16,089 nucleotides of DNA from NCBI GenBank assembly GCA_023473405.1, contig JAMCZD010000283.1, positions 1-16,089 of the forward strand, in the 5' to 3' direction. A program made the translations under genes and the position numbers. Origin of the DNA: Candidatus Omnitrophota bacterium (GTDB lineage: Bacteria; Verrucomicrobiota; Verrucomicrobiia; Limisphaerales; UBA1319). Shown here one piece after another: positions 6,478 through 14,460 of this stretch. Position 1 is the stretch's first letter. Every line of letters starts with the position of its first letter. The notes beneath the pieces are model-generated. The model was not told the DNA's origin, made no database searches, and saw only the letters and a program-made list of their open reading frames with translations.

Positions 6478-8367
6478 ATGTTAAACTCGAAATCATTTGT
6501 ATGTCTTGACTTTGGGGCCGGGAGTCTCAAAGCGGGAGAGTTTGAGGTGACTGAAGCAGGAGCTTTGTGCCTGAAGAATTTCGGAGTCAAGGCCTTGGGA
6601 TTGGAAGGCTCCCAGGATGCCGCCCGCGAGGGCGCTCTCCAGCGTGCCTTGCAGGAATTAATCGCCGAGCGCGGCTTGGGCTCGCGCAAGGTCAATGCCT
6701 GCGCCGCCGGTTTTCACGTCTTTTCCAAGTTTGTCAAACTGCCGCCGGTCGACACCTCGAAGGTCACTCAGATCATTCAGTACGAGGCCCAGCAGAACGT
6801 CCCGTTCCCGCTCCAGGAAGTAGTTTGGGATTACCAAATCACCGGCACCACCCCTACGGGCGAGCTCGAGGTCTTCCTGGTCGCCATCAAATCAGACATT
6901 GTCGAGGGCTTGTTCCGCGTCGCTGAATCGTCCGGGATGCGCCTCCTCCTGGTGGACACCTCGCCGGCGGCGTTGTGCAATGCCTTTCGTTACAATTACG
7001 GGGACGTGGAAGGCTGCACGATGCTGCTGGACATCGGGGCCAAGACCAGCAATGTCCTGTTTTTCGAAAAAGGCAAATATAGCTCGCGCGGCATCAATAT
7101 CGGGGCCAATTCAATCACCCAGGATTTCGCGGCCGAGGCGCGAATGTCCTTTGCCAATGCCGAGCAATTCAAAATCGCCGAGGGATTCGTTAGCCTGGGC
7201 GGGGCCTACGAGGAACCCGAAAACCCGCGCCAAGCCCAGATTTCCAAAGTGGCGCGCCAGGTGATGACCCGCCTCCATATCCAGGTAAATCAAACCATCC
7301 AGTTTTATCGCGGGCAGCAGGGCGGGTCCGCCCCGCAGCGTTTGTTCCTGGCCGGCGGCGCGTCCATCATGCCTTACACGGCCCAGTTCTTCTCCGAAAA
7401 ACTGAATCTGCCGGTCGAGTACTTCAATCCCCTCCGCAACGTCCAAATCGATCCCGGGGTGAACCTCGAAGATCTCGCTCGCTCCGCCCATGCCCTCGGC
7501 GAGGTGGTCGGATTGGGGCTCAGGAATCTGGCCCAGTGCCCCATCGAGCTGAATCTGATGCCCAAGAGCATCCGCCAGCGCCAGCAGTTCAATCAAAAGA
7601 AACCCTACTTCGTTGCCACAGTCCTGAGCCTCGTGCTGGCCTTGCTGACCATGGGATGGTTTTACGACGCCAAGGTCGTGGCCGCCAAGTCTGCCGAGCT
7701 CAAAGGCCTCCAGGACGAGGTCACCCCGCTCCAATCGATTTGGGACCAATCCCTTGACCCGGAGTTGCAGAAGATCAACAAACTGACCGAACAAAAGAAC
7801 CAGTTAACCACTTGGCTCCAGGACCGTTGGTATTGGCTTGACCTTATGACCGAATTGCGTAAAGCCTTGATAACCAGTGAGACACGAATGGAAATGACGC
7901 TTCGGCAGCAAGGCAAAGACGCCAAAGCCGGCCTGTGGATTCAAAGCATGAAACCGGATGTGCCCGGCCTGGATGAAGCCGCGGCCCCGGCTGATACCGA
8001 GGCGGAAGCCCCGCGCCGGTCTTTTGGCATCACCCCCGAGATGATGCGCCGTTACGGGCTGGACCCCAGAAGATTCGCCCCCGGGATGATGGCGCAGCAA
8101 GAAGAGACCACCGAGGAAACGTCGTCCGCCTCAACCAACGAGATCAACACCATCAACCTAACCCTCGAAGCGGTCAATCTCCAACGCTATTCCCCCACCG
8201 CCAATGTCAGCCTGGCCAACACGTTCCAGAAAGCGCTCCAGTCCTGCACCAACCTCTTCGATCCGCAGGAAACCCTCCTGGCGCGCCAATTTGCCCCGCC
8301 GGACGAAAGCCAGCCAACCTTCCGCTTCGAGTTGACACTCAAGTTGAAGAACCCAATTAAGCTCTGA
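6478..8367 (+). CDS. pilM: PilM-PilN fusion, Amuc_1101-like pilus complex protein
   Basis: This 629-residue protein opens a four-gene pilus-like operon. Residues 1 to about 350 form an actin-like PilM domain: phosphate loops at CLDFGAGSLKAGEF (near residue 8) and LLDIGAKTSNVLFF (183-196), and a nucleotide-base motif LFLAGGAS (289-296). Immediately after it comes ELNLMPKSIR (357-366), which resembles the INLLPxR motif at the N-terminus of PilN that docks into PilM. A single membrane segment (about 377-395), a coiled-coil-prone stretch (about 396-470) and a C-terminal domain follow, as in PilN. An acidic, Met-containing low-complexity insert lies at about 499-553. Classical systems make PilM and PilN as separate proteins. 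A GGAG 6 nt before the ATG supports the start. The stop is 1 nt before the next start, so the genes are coupled. A weak TTGACC at 6363 might be part of its promoter. Confidence 0.88.
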   Translation: MLNSKSFVCLDFGAGSLKAGEFEVTEAGALCLKNFGVKALGLEGSQDAAREGALQRALQELIAERGLGSRKVNACAAGFHVFSKFVKLPPVDTSKVTQIIQYEAQQNVPFPLQEVVWDYQITGTTPTGELEVFLVAIKSDIVEGLFRVAESSGMRLLLVDTSPAALCNAFRYNYGDVEGCTMLLDIGAKTSNVLFFEKGKYSSRGINIGANSITQDFAAEARMSFANAEQFKIAEGFVSLGGAYEEPENPRQAQISKVARQVMTRLHIQVNQTIQFYRGQQGGSAPQRLFLAGGASIMPYTAQFFSEKLNLPVEYFNPLRNVQIDPGVNLEDLARSAHALGEVVGLGLRNLAQCPIELNLMPKSIRQRQQFNQKKPYFVATVLSLVLALLTMGWFYDAKVVAAKSAELKGLQDEVTPLQSIWDQSLDPELQKINKLTEQKNQLTTWLQDRWYWLDLMTELRKALITSETRMEMTLRQQGKDAKAGLWIQSMKPDVPGLDEAAAPADTEAEAPRRSFGITPEMMRRYGLDPRRFAPGMMAQQEETTEETSSASTNEINTINLTLEAVNLQRYSPTANVSLANTFQKALQSCTNLFDPQETLLARQFAPPDESQPTFRFELTLKLKNPIKL

Positions 8368-8368
8368 T

Positions 8369-9376
8369 ATGGACTGGGTAAAACAAAACTTGTCGTTGAT
8401 GGTGACCGGCTTGGTGGCATTGGCCCTTTTGGGGGGAGCCGGCTATTATTTCTATTCCAAGATGGCCAAGGAAAAGGAGATAAGCGCCCAGGTTGACGCG
8501 ACGCTCCAGACCTTGACTGATTATCAGAATAAGGAACCGTTCCCCAACAAGAAAAACCTGACTCAAGCCGAGCAAAATGCCCAGCTATTGCAGGCGTTCA
8601 TGGCCAAGGAAACCCAGTTCTTCGGCGACATTCCCACCAATAGCTCCTCCTATACCTCCGAATTCAATTCTTTGCTGCTCAACACGCTTGACCAGTTGAA
8701 AAACCGGGCCTCCGAGGCCAGTGTCAGTTTGCCGACCAATTTCAACTTCAGTTTTTCCGCCCAGCGGGATTTGCTGCAATTCGACCAAACGAACCTGCCT
8801 CTTGTGACTACCCAGTTGGCTGATGTCAAGGCAATCTGCGAGGTGCTCTACAATGCCAAGGTCTATGCGCTAATCGCCGTGCGCCGCGCGCCGGTCTCCA
8901 CCAACGACACCGCCGCGTTGTCCACCCAGCCGCAAGATTATCTGGCCAACAAGAAAGCGGTTACCAACGATACCGCCAATGCCATTATCCTGCCTTATGA
9001 AGTGAGTTTCAAATGTTCCACCCCCGAGCTTACGGCGGTTCTCGAAGGCTGCGCCACCAACCGTAATGGTCTCCTCGTTCAATCCGTCAGGGTCGAGCCG
9101 GCCGAGGCCGAGAGCACCGAAATGGAGGGTGGTATTTACGGACCGCCGGCGATGGGCCCAATGGGGGCGTTTGGGCCGATGGGCGTGGGCGGCATGATGA
9201 GGCAGAGATACATGGGAATGGCCGCCGGACCCTATGGGCGCCCGCCTATGGCCCCGGCCCCTACCGTCCAGCCTTCGCCCGTCAGACCCGGTTCCACGGG
9301 GATCATTCTTAAGGAGAAGCCACTCAGGGTGGCATTGCTCATCGAGTCCATAAAACTGATACAGGCCACCCAATAA
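8369..9376 (+). CDS. Amuc_1100-like pilus-complex protein (PilO position)
   Basis: This 335-residue protein has a short cytoplasmic N-terminus (MDWVKQN), one membrane helix (about 8-29), a helical/coiled-coil stretch, and a periplasmic domain whose last strand is LRVALLIESIKLI. This topology and its place directly after the PilM-like gene match Amuc_1100 of Akkermansia, whose fold resembles PilO/GspM-type alignment proteins. Residues 252-298 form a Met/Gly/Pro-rich segment with nine methionines in 47 residues, probably disordered, inserted before the last strands. It likely sits in the inner membrane and links the PilM/N protein to the secretin through the periplasm. The start follows the upstream stop by 1 nt. 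Assignment rests on topology and synteny; residue-level similarity to PilO is too low to judge by eye. Confidence 0.75.
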   Translation: MDWVKQNLSLMVTGLVALALLGGAGYYFYSKMAKEKEISAQVDATLQTLTDYQNKEPFPNKKNLTQAEQNAQLLQAFMAKETQFFGDIPTNSSSYTSEFNSLLLNTLDQLKNRASEASVSLPTNFNFSFSAQRDLLQFDQTNLPLVTTQLADVKAICEVLYNAKVYALIAVRRAPVSTNDTAALSTQPQDYLANKKAVTNDTANAIILPYEVSFKCSTPELTAVLEGCATNRNGLLVQSVRVEPAEAESTEMEGGIYGPPAMGPMGAFGPMGVGGMMRQRYMGMAAGPYGRPPMAPAPTVQPSPVRPGSTGIILKEKPLRVALLIESIKLIQATQ

Positions 9377-9394
9377 TTCTTTTTTTCCCATTCA

Positions 9395-10168
9395 ATGGAG
9401 TTCTTAAAAAATCACTACGAGAAGGTGCTGCTAGGCGTGGTCCTGCTGGGGCTGGCGATTGCCGTGGCCCTTCTCCCCATGAAAGTGCAATCAGGCGGAA
9501 CTGAACCACCGGTTCCTCCGCCCCCAAAGACACTGGCCTCGATCAATCTCAGCACCAACGATGCCGTGCTACAGAAATTGGATGACTTCCCCGCCTATGT
9601 GCTTTCCGGCGACCATAACCTGTTTAATCCCGTGGTCTGGAAACGCCGGCCCGACGGCACCTTGCTGAAGCTCGATGAAAACAGCATCGGACCCCGGGCG
9701 CTGAAGATCGAAAAAATTATCCCGCTTTATACCATCCTTAGTTACGATAATGCCAGCGGGACGGGCTACGTTATTGGATTTACTCAACAAACCAATAGAA
9801 ACTTCAACCTGCGCGCGAAACGCTCCATCTTTGCCGAGTCGAATGAAAAGACCGACTTCGGCACCATACTGCAGGCATCGAATTCCGGGGATAACGCCGG
9901 CGATAAACCAGCGCAATTGCGCATTCAATTGCGCGATGGCGGTGGGGATATAACCGTGACGCGCGGCACCCCATACAAGCGGCTTGACGGATACGCGGCC
10001 GACCTGCGGTATGATCCCGCCAATCTTGTTTTCAGGGACAAACGCATTGGAGACGCCCTGGTTTTCGAGGGCGACACCAACAATATCGTTGATGTGGGTT
10101 CGAATTACGTCGTATTGTCCGAAAGTTCAGGCAAACGGACCACCATCAAGTATCGGGGCACACCGTGA
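9395..10168 (+). CDS. Amuc_1099-like pilus-complex protein (PilP position)
   Basis: This 257-residue protein has one N-terminal membrane helix (about 11-27), a Pro-rich linker (PPVPPPPK, 38-45) and a periplasmic beta-rich domain. The C-terminal half contains LVFRDKRIGDALVFEGDTNN and the terminal strand pattern GKRTTIKYRG. Position in the operon matches Amuc_1099, and in the order of classical systems it takes the place of PilP, the GspC-like protein that connects PilN/PilO to the secretin. Unlike PilP it has no lipobox cysteine and is instead membrane-anchored, as GspC is. No Shine-Dalgarno is visible in the 18-nt gap before the ATG, which is T-rich. The Amuc_1099 call is supported mainly by synteny; the PilP/GspC analogy is inference. 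Confidence 0.7.
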   Translation: MEFLKNHYEKVLLGVVLLGLAIAVALLPMKVQSGGTEPPVPPPPKTLASINLSTNDAVLQKLDDFPAYVLSGDHNLFNPVVWKRRPDGTLLKLDENSIGPRALKIEKIIPLYTILSYDNASGTGYVIGFTQQTNRNFNLRAKRSIFAESNEKTDFGTILQASNSGDNAGDKPAQLRIQLRDGGGDITVTRGTPYKRLDGYAADLRYDPANLVFRDKRIGDALVFEGDTNNIVDVGSNYVVLSESSGKRTTIKYRGTP

Positions 10169-10221
10169 AAAGTAGATCAATTTAATATATGTCTGTCGCT
10201 CATAAACCCAACCACCCCACC

Positions 10222-13200
10222 ATGAAAGTTGCTAGCACCTCCTTGAGTTTGATCTTGTTGCTCGCCGTTTCCGCGCGGCTCCCAGCCCAGACCGCCAGCC
10301 CGCCGCAGACCGTCAGAACGAACCAGAATGTCAGCGGCGCCCAGGTCGCTGAAGAGGAAGCTGTGCGCCGGCAGGTGGCGGCCCTCGAACTGCAGCAAAA
10401 GCTCGCACAGGCCCAAGCCGCCCAAAAGAACGGGGACCTGGCCAATGCCTCCATCCTGTACGAGGAATGCTATTCCCTGGTCCAAAAGGTGGGCCGAGTC
10501 AATGTGGAAAAAGAGGCTCAGCAAACCATCACAGGGATGAGCGAGGTCTGGCTGAAGCTGGCTGAGGATGCCGAAAATCGGCAGAATCTGAATCTGGCGC
10601 GGACGAGGGTCAGCCGGGTCCTGGCAGTAAACCCGAGCGATGCCGCCGCGCAGAAGTTCAATAAGGATCTGCAATTGAAGATTGCCGCCCAGGCCGGCCG
10701 AGTGCCCAGCCAGGAGGTGCAAGCCATGGTCCCGGAATTTCAGACAAATGTGGTCAAAAGCCTGACCCTGGCCCGGGATGGCCAAGTCTTGTACGAAATG
10801 GGCAAATACGAGGAAGCGGAGACCAAGCTAGAACAGGCGCTCAAGTTGAATCCCAACAACAAGGCCGCCAATTACTACCTCCAACTGGTCGAGGAAGGCA
10901 AGTTCGACGTCCAAGCCCGGAAACGGGAGATCACCGCCAAACAAGCAATCGTCGATGTCGAGAAGGCCTGGAACCCGCCGGTTCAAGGCAAACTCTTGCC
11001 CGAGGCAAATCCCTACGCCACAACGAATCTGATCTGGACCGGGCCCGGTCGGCAGATCATCCAGCATAAGCTCGACCAGATCGTGATCGAAGAGGAGGTT
11101 AAATTCCCCGGGGTCCCTTTGAGCGCGGTGGTGAGTTACCTGGATGAAATGGCGCGCAAATATGATCCGGACAAACAAGGCATCAATTTCATCATTAGCT
11201 CGCATATCGACAAGCCCAGTCCTTTGTCGCAGCAGCAACAAACCCCGCAATACGATCAACTCGGTCAGCCCATTCAGGCGGCCCAGCCGGCCCCGACCAT
11301 TCAAGACCTGGGGAATGACGTAAGCGTGCGGATTTCGCCTGCCTTGCATCGCATGCGCCTGGTGGACCTGCTGGGGGCCATTGCCAAGGTGGCTGAGTGC
11401 CCTTCGGTTCCCGATTTCCAAGGCCTTAAATATTCCATTACCGATTTCGCGGTTATTTTCTCGCAGGAAACCCCCCAACCGGAGCAACTCTACACCCGGA
11501 CATTTAAGGTCGACCCCAACACCTTCTATCAAGGTTTGGAGAACGTCTTTTCCATCCAGCCCGTGCCTTTCTCCAGCAGTAACCAAGGCGGCACCGGCGG
11601 CACCACCGGCGGCGGCTACGGTGGCGGCGGCGGCTACGGTGGCGGTGGTGGCGGCTACGGCGGCACCGGTGGTGGTGGTGGTGGTACCGGCGGCGAGATT
11701 CCGCGGGTCTCCGTTGCGCCCTATGGCGGTGGCATGATGGGTGGCATGGGCGGTAGCATGGGTGGCATGGGCGGCTATGGCGGCGGCAGCATGGGCGGAA
11801 TGGGTGGTATGGGTGGTATGGGCGGCATGGGTGGTATGGGCGGCATGGGCAGTATGGGTGGTATGGGCATGGGAGGATTTGGCAGCGGCATGGGGCTCAC
11901 CGGCGTGACTCGAGCCACCTATGCCATAGAATGGCAGAGCACCGTCGCTCAGTTCTTCTACACAATCACCGGCATTCAGTTTGCAACAATCAGCAACATG
12001 GGCACGATGCAAGGAGGCGCTTACGGCGGCGTGGGCGGGGTTGGGGGCGGTGCCGGAGCCGCGGCATACGGCGGCATGCCGGGCGCTCAGGGAACCGGGC
12101 CAACGGGTCTGCCTACCAGCCAGCGAAGTCTGTTCTTCAACGATCGCGCCGGTGTGCTGTTTGTCCGGGCGACGATGGAGGAATTGGACATCATCGATCG
12201 GGCGATCCAGGCGTTGAATGTCAGCCCGCCGCAGGTCACCTTGGAGGCAAAATTCGTCGAGATCACCCAGACCGATTCCAAGGCGTTGGGGTTTGACTGG
12301 TTCCTGGGCAACACGTCGTTGGCGGGCGGCGCGGTCGGCGCCCAGGGTGGCTCCGCTCCATCTGTTTTCACTCCGAACAACACCAGCGCGGCCAATCCCC
12401 TCGGCATCTTCCCCGGCGGTGGTGGTCCGGGCACCATCGGGCCGGCGGTTACGGACGGCCAGGTTACCAGTGGTTTGAACACCTTGAACAGCGGCATCCC
12501 GCCGGTGGCAACACTGACCGGCATCTTGACCGAACCGCAATTCCGGATGGTCATTTATGCCTTGGATCAAAGACAAGGCGTGGACGTCATGTCCGCCCCG
12601 CGGGTGACGACCCAGAGTGGACGCCAAGCCCAGATTCAATCCACCGTGCTGCGGCAAATCCTGGCCAGCGTATCGGCCAGTGCACAGGGTGGCGGCTACG
12701 GATACACGGCCGGGGCGTCGCAGACTCCTTCGGTGCCGGGCAGCGTGGTTCAGCAGGCGCAACCGCTGCCGGTGTTGCAGCCTCAACCGGTATCCATCCC
12801 GACAGGACCGACGCTCGACGTGATCCCTTACGTCTCGGCTGATGGTTACACGATCCAGATGACCTTGATACCGTCAATCCTGGATTTCGCGGGCTATGGG
12901 AACCCGGACATCCCGGATGCCGCGGCATTCGAGGCATCGGTTCAGGCCCAGGTGGGCTCGACGCGGTCCCCCATTCCCTTGCCGCGGTTTCTAGTGCGGC
13001 AGATCACCACCAGCGCCACGGTTTGGGACGGTCAAACCATCGTGCTGGGCGGCTTGATTTCGGATGACGTGCGGCGGAACCGCAGCAAAGTGCCGCTTCT
13101 GGGTGACCTCCCCTTGGTGGGGCGCCTGTTCCGAAGCGAGACGAGCGGCACGTCCAAGAAGAATCTGGTTGTGTTTGTCACGGCAACTATTATCGACCCG

Positions 13201-13284
13201 GCGGGAAATCGAGTTCACACCGAGGATAATTTGCCCTACAATCCCAATGCAATCCCGCCGCAAAGGCCAAGTCCGACGCCATAA
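10222..13284 (+). CDS. Secretin, Amuc_1098-like outer-membrane channel (PilQ/GspD family)
   Basis: This 1020-residue protein is the outer-membrane pore of the pilus-like complex. It has a signal peptide (KVASTSLSLILLLAVSARLP, likely cleaved after LPA), a TPR-like helical region (about 60-225; for example GKYEEAETKLEQALKLNPNN), periplasmic ring subdomains, and the secretin C-domain (about 665-1005). The C-domain shows VTLEAKFVEI, a middle VMSAPRVTTQSG, and the diagnostic VPLLGDLPLVGRLFRS (957 on). Gly/Tyr- and Met/Gly-rich inserts interrupt the ring region at about 454-558 and 598-630, with a Pro/Gly loop near 731-745. An upstream in-frame ATG at 10189 would add 11 residues; I prefer 10222 because it gives a standard signal peptide. 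Neither start has a clear Shine-Dalgarno. An N-terminal TPR module in a secretin is a feature of this PVC-type family rather than of classical PilQ. Confidence 0.92.
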   Translation: MKVASTSLSLILLLAVSARLPAQTASPPQTVRTNQNVSGAQVAEEEAVRRQVAALELQQKLAQAQAAQKNGDLANASILYEECYSLVQKVGRVNVEKEAQQTITGMSEVWLKLAEDAENRQNLNLARTRVSRVLAVNPSDAAAQKFNKDLQLKIAAQAGRVPSQEVQAMVPEFQTNVVKSLTLARDGQVLYEMGKYEEAETKLEQALKLNPNNKAANYYLQLVEEGKFDVQARKREITAKQAIVDVEKAWNPPVQGKLLPEANPYATTNLIWTGPGRQIIQHKLDQIVIEEEVKFPGVPLSAVVSYLDEMARKYDPDKQGINFIISSHIDKPSPLSQQQQTPQYDQLGQPIQAAQPAPTIQDLGNDVSVRISPALHRMRLVDLLGAIAKVAECPSVPDFQGLKYSITDFAVIFSQETPQPEQLYTRTFKVDPNTFYQGLENVFSIQPVPFSSSNQGGTGGTTGGGYGGGGGYGGGGGGYGGTGGGGGGTGGEIPRVSVAPYGGGMMGGMGGSMGGMGGYGGGSMGGMGGMGGMGGMGGMGGMGSMGGMGMGGFGSGMGLTGVTRATYAIEWQSTVAQFFYTITGIQFATISNMGTMQGGAYGGVGGVGGGAGAAAYGGMPGAQGTGPTGLPTSQRSLFFNDRAGVLFVRATMEELDIIDRAIQALNVSPPQVTLEAKFVEITQTDSKALGFDWFLGNTSLAGGAVGAQGGSAPSVFTPNNTSAANPLGIFPGGGGPGTIGPAVTDGQVTSGLNTLNSGIPPVATLTGILTEPQFRMVIYALDQRQGVDVMSAPRVTTQSGRQAQIQSTVLRQILASVSASAQGGGYGYTAGASQTPSVPGSVVQQAQPLPVLQPQPVSIPTGPTLDVIPYVSADGYTIQMTLIPSILDFAGYGNPDIPDAAAFEASVQAQVGSTRSPIPLPRFLVRQITTSATVWDGQTIVLGGLISDDVRRNRSKVPLLGDLPLVGRLFRSETSGTSKKNLVVFVTATIIDPAGNRVHTEDNLPYNPNAIPPQRPSPTP
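11587..11896 (+). repeat. Gly/Tyr- then Met/Gly-rich low-complexity coding region
   Basis: Within the secretin gene, the first part encodes GGYGGGG-type repeats with Thr and Tyr, followed by a short non-repetitive spacer (EIPRVSVAPYGG) and then MGG-type repeats. It separates FKVDPNTFYQGLENVF from the next ring-domain segment beginning TRATYAIEW. The protein segment is expected to be disordered or flexible. Confidence 0.9.
11791..11862 (+). repeat. Eight tandem 9-bp units (ATGGGYGGY) in the secretin gene
   Basis: Eight consecutive units, each encoding Met-Gly-Gly (the seventh encodes Met-Gly-Ser), run without interruption. Units differ mainly at third positions (GGT/GGC). Because each unit is three codons, slippage would change loop length without breaking the frame. 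Confidence 0.85.
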
Positions 13285-13408
13285 TGCGGAGGGTGGAATG
13301 AATCGAATGACTGCCGGCGAGTTTTGACCACAGGAGCCTCATCATCCGATACCCAGTCGCGAAGGTTGAACCCAGAGTCAAAGCCCATCCTTGACAGCCG
13401 GAAAAAAG

Positions 13409-14338
13409 ATGACACCTGGGCATTTCCCAACCACAGCCGGCCCGGCTCAGAAGAAGTTGCGCCTACTGATTGTGGATGGTCATGCATACGCCTACCGTGC
13501 CTTCTTCGGCATCCGCCGCTTGACCTCGCCCAGCGGATCTCCGACCAATGCCATCTATGGATTCATCAAGTCCTTGGAAAAACTCAAGGCTTGGTTCGAA
13601 CCCACGCATTGGGTGGTGGTTTGGGACGGTGGCTTGGCCGAGGAACGGTTGGCTGCGCTGCCCGAATACAAGGCCCAACGACCGCCCATGCCGCCATCGC
13701 TGGCGGAGCAATTACCGGGCCTTGAAGCTTACCTGGAGGGAGCACGGATTCCCTCTTGCCGTCAAACTGGTGTTGAGGCAGATGACTGGATAGCCACTAT
13801 AGCGAGACATGCCTCTGGAGCCGGGGTGGAAACTGCCATAGCCAGCTCGGATAAAGATTTTATGCAATTGGTATCGGACCACGTCGGGATCATCAATCCC
13901 AACGATTCAAAACCGGCGGTCTGGTCCGCCGAGCAGGTCCGAGACAAGTTTGAGGTTGGTCCGGAACAAATCATTGATTGGCTAAGCTTGGTTGGCGACA
14001 CGGTGGATAATATTCCCGGGGTGCCTGGGATTGGTCCAAAAAATGCTTCTAAGTTGCTAAATCAGTTTGGTTCGGTGGAACGTATGTTTGCTTGCCTGGA
14101 TGAAGTGAAACCGGAATCCCTCCGCGAGAGATTGCGGGCTGCGGTCACACTGGTTCGACGCAACCAGGAGTTGGTGCGCCTCCGGGATGAACTGCCGGGG
14201 GAGTTTTCTCTGGATGATTTAGTGGTTAAGCCGCCCGAGACTAGTCTGCTTCGCAAGCGGTACGAAGAATGGGGCTTTAAATCGCTGCTGCGTGAATTGA
14301 ATCCGGACGCGCTGCGGCAAGCAGACCTTTTTAAGTAG
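13409..14338 (+). CDS. Stand-alone 5'-3' exonuclease (PolA N-terminal/FEN type)
   Basis: This 309-residue protein corresponds to the 5'-nuclease domain of DNA polymerase I without the polymerase. Metal-binding acidic residues are all in place: Asp23 (VDGHAYAYRAFF), Asp73 (VVWDGG), Glu123 with Asp125 and Asp126 (GVEADDWIAT), Asp148 and Asp150 (SSDKDFMQLV), and Asp197 and Asp200 (GDTVDNIPGVPGIGPKNASK), the last leading into the helix-3-turn-helix DNA clamp. It would cut 5' flaps or degrade from 5' ends, for example on Okazaki primers. I chose the ATG at 13409, preceded by GGAAAAAAG, over the TTG at 13391. The N-terminus before the first strand is about 16 residues of Pro/Thr-rich sequence. It follows the secretin gene after a 124-nt gap with no clear terminator, so cotranscription cannot be excluded. 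Function is unrelated to the pilus genes. Confidence 0.93.
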   Translation: MTPGHFPTTAGPAQKKLRLLIVDGHAYAYRAFFGIRRLTSPSGSPTNAIYGFIKSLEKLKAWFEPTHWVVVWDGGLAEERLAALPEYKAQRPPMPPSLAEQLPGLEAYLEGARIPSCRQTGVEADDWIATIARHASGAGVETAIASSDKDFMQLVSDHVGIINPNDSKPAVWSAEQVRDKFEVGPEQIIDWLSLVGDTVDNIPGVPGIGPKNASKLLNQFGSVERMFACLDEVKPESLRERLRAAVTLVRRNQELVRLRDELPGEFSLDDLVVKPPETSLLRKRYEEWGFKSLLRELNPDALRQADLFK

Positions 14339-14342
14339 AACC

Positions 14343-14358
14343 AGGGCGTTGCCGCCCT
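14343..14358 (+). terminator. Weak hairpin after the exonuclease gene
   Basis: AGGGCG and CGCCCT form a 6-bp GC-rich stem with a TTGC loop, starting 5 nt after the stop codon. No T-tract follows, so intrinsic termination is doubtful. A second, imperfect hairpin can be drawn just downstream (GGTGGTA...TATCACC, about 14368-14384). Confidence 0.3.
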
Positions 14359-14460
14359 AAGCCGCACGGTGGTAGAGTATCACCTCTGCGCCTGGAACAG
14401 AGTGATTTTGTTGAGAATGGTGGACAATGAATGGTCGCTTTGTTAGAAAGTCGTTACTTT

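Noticed and set aside
10828..12786. 652-residue open frame antisense to the secretin gene
   Set aside because: Its His/Thr/Ala repeats are the complement of the Gly/Met repeats on the plus strand, and it has no recognisable domain. The plus-strand secretin is unmistakable.
13391..13396. TTGACA as a -35 box before the exonuclease gene
   Set aside because: No -10-like hexamer lies at 16-18 nt, and the site overlaps the ribosome-binding region.
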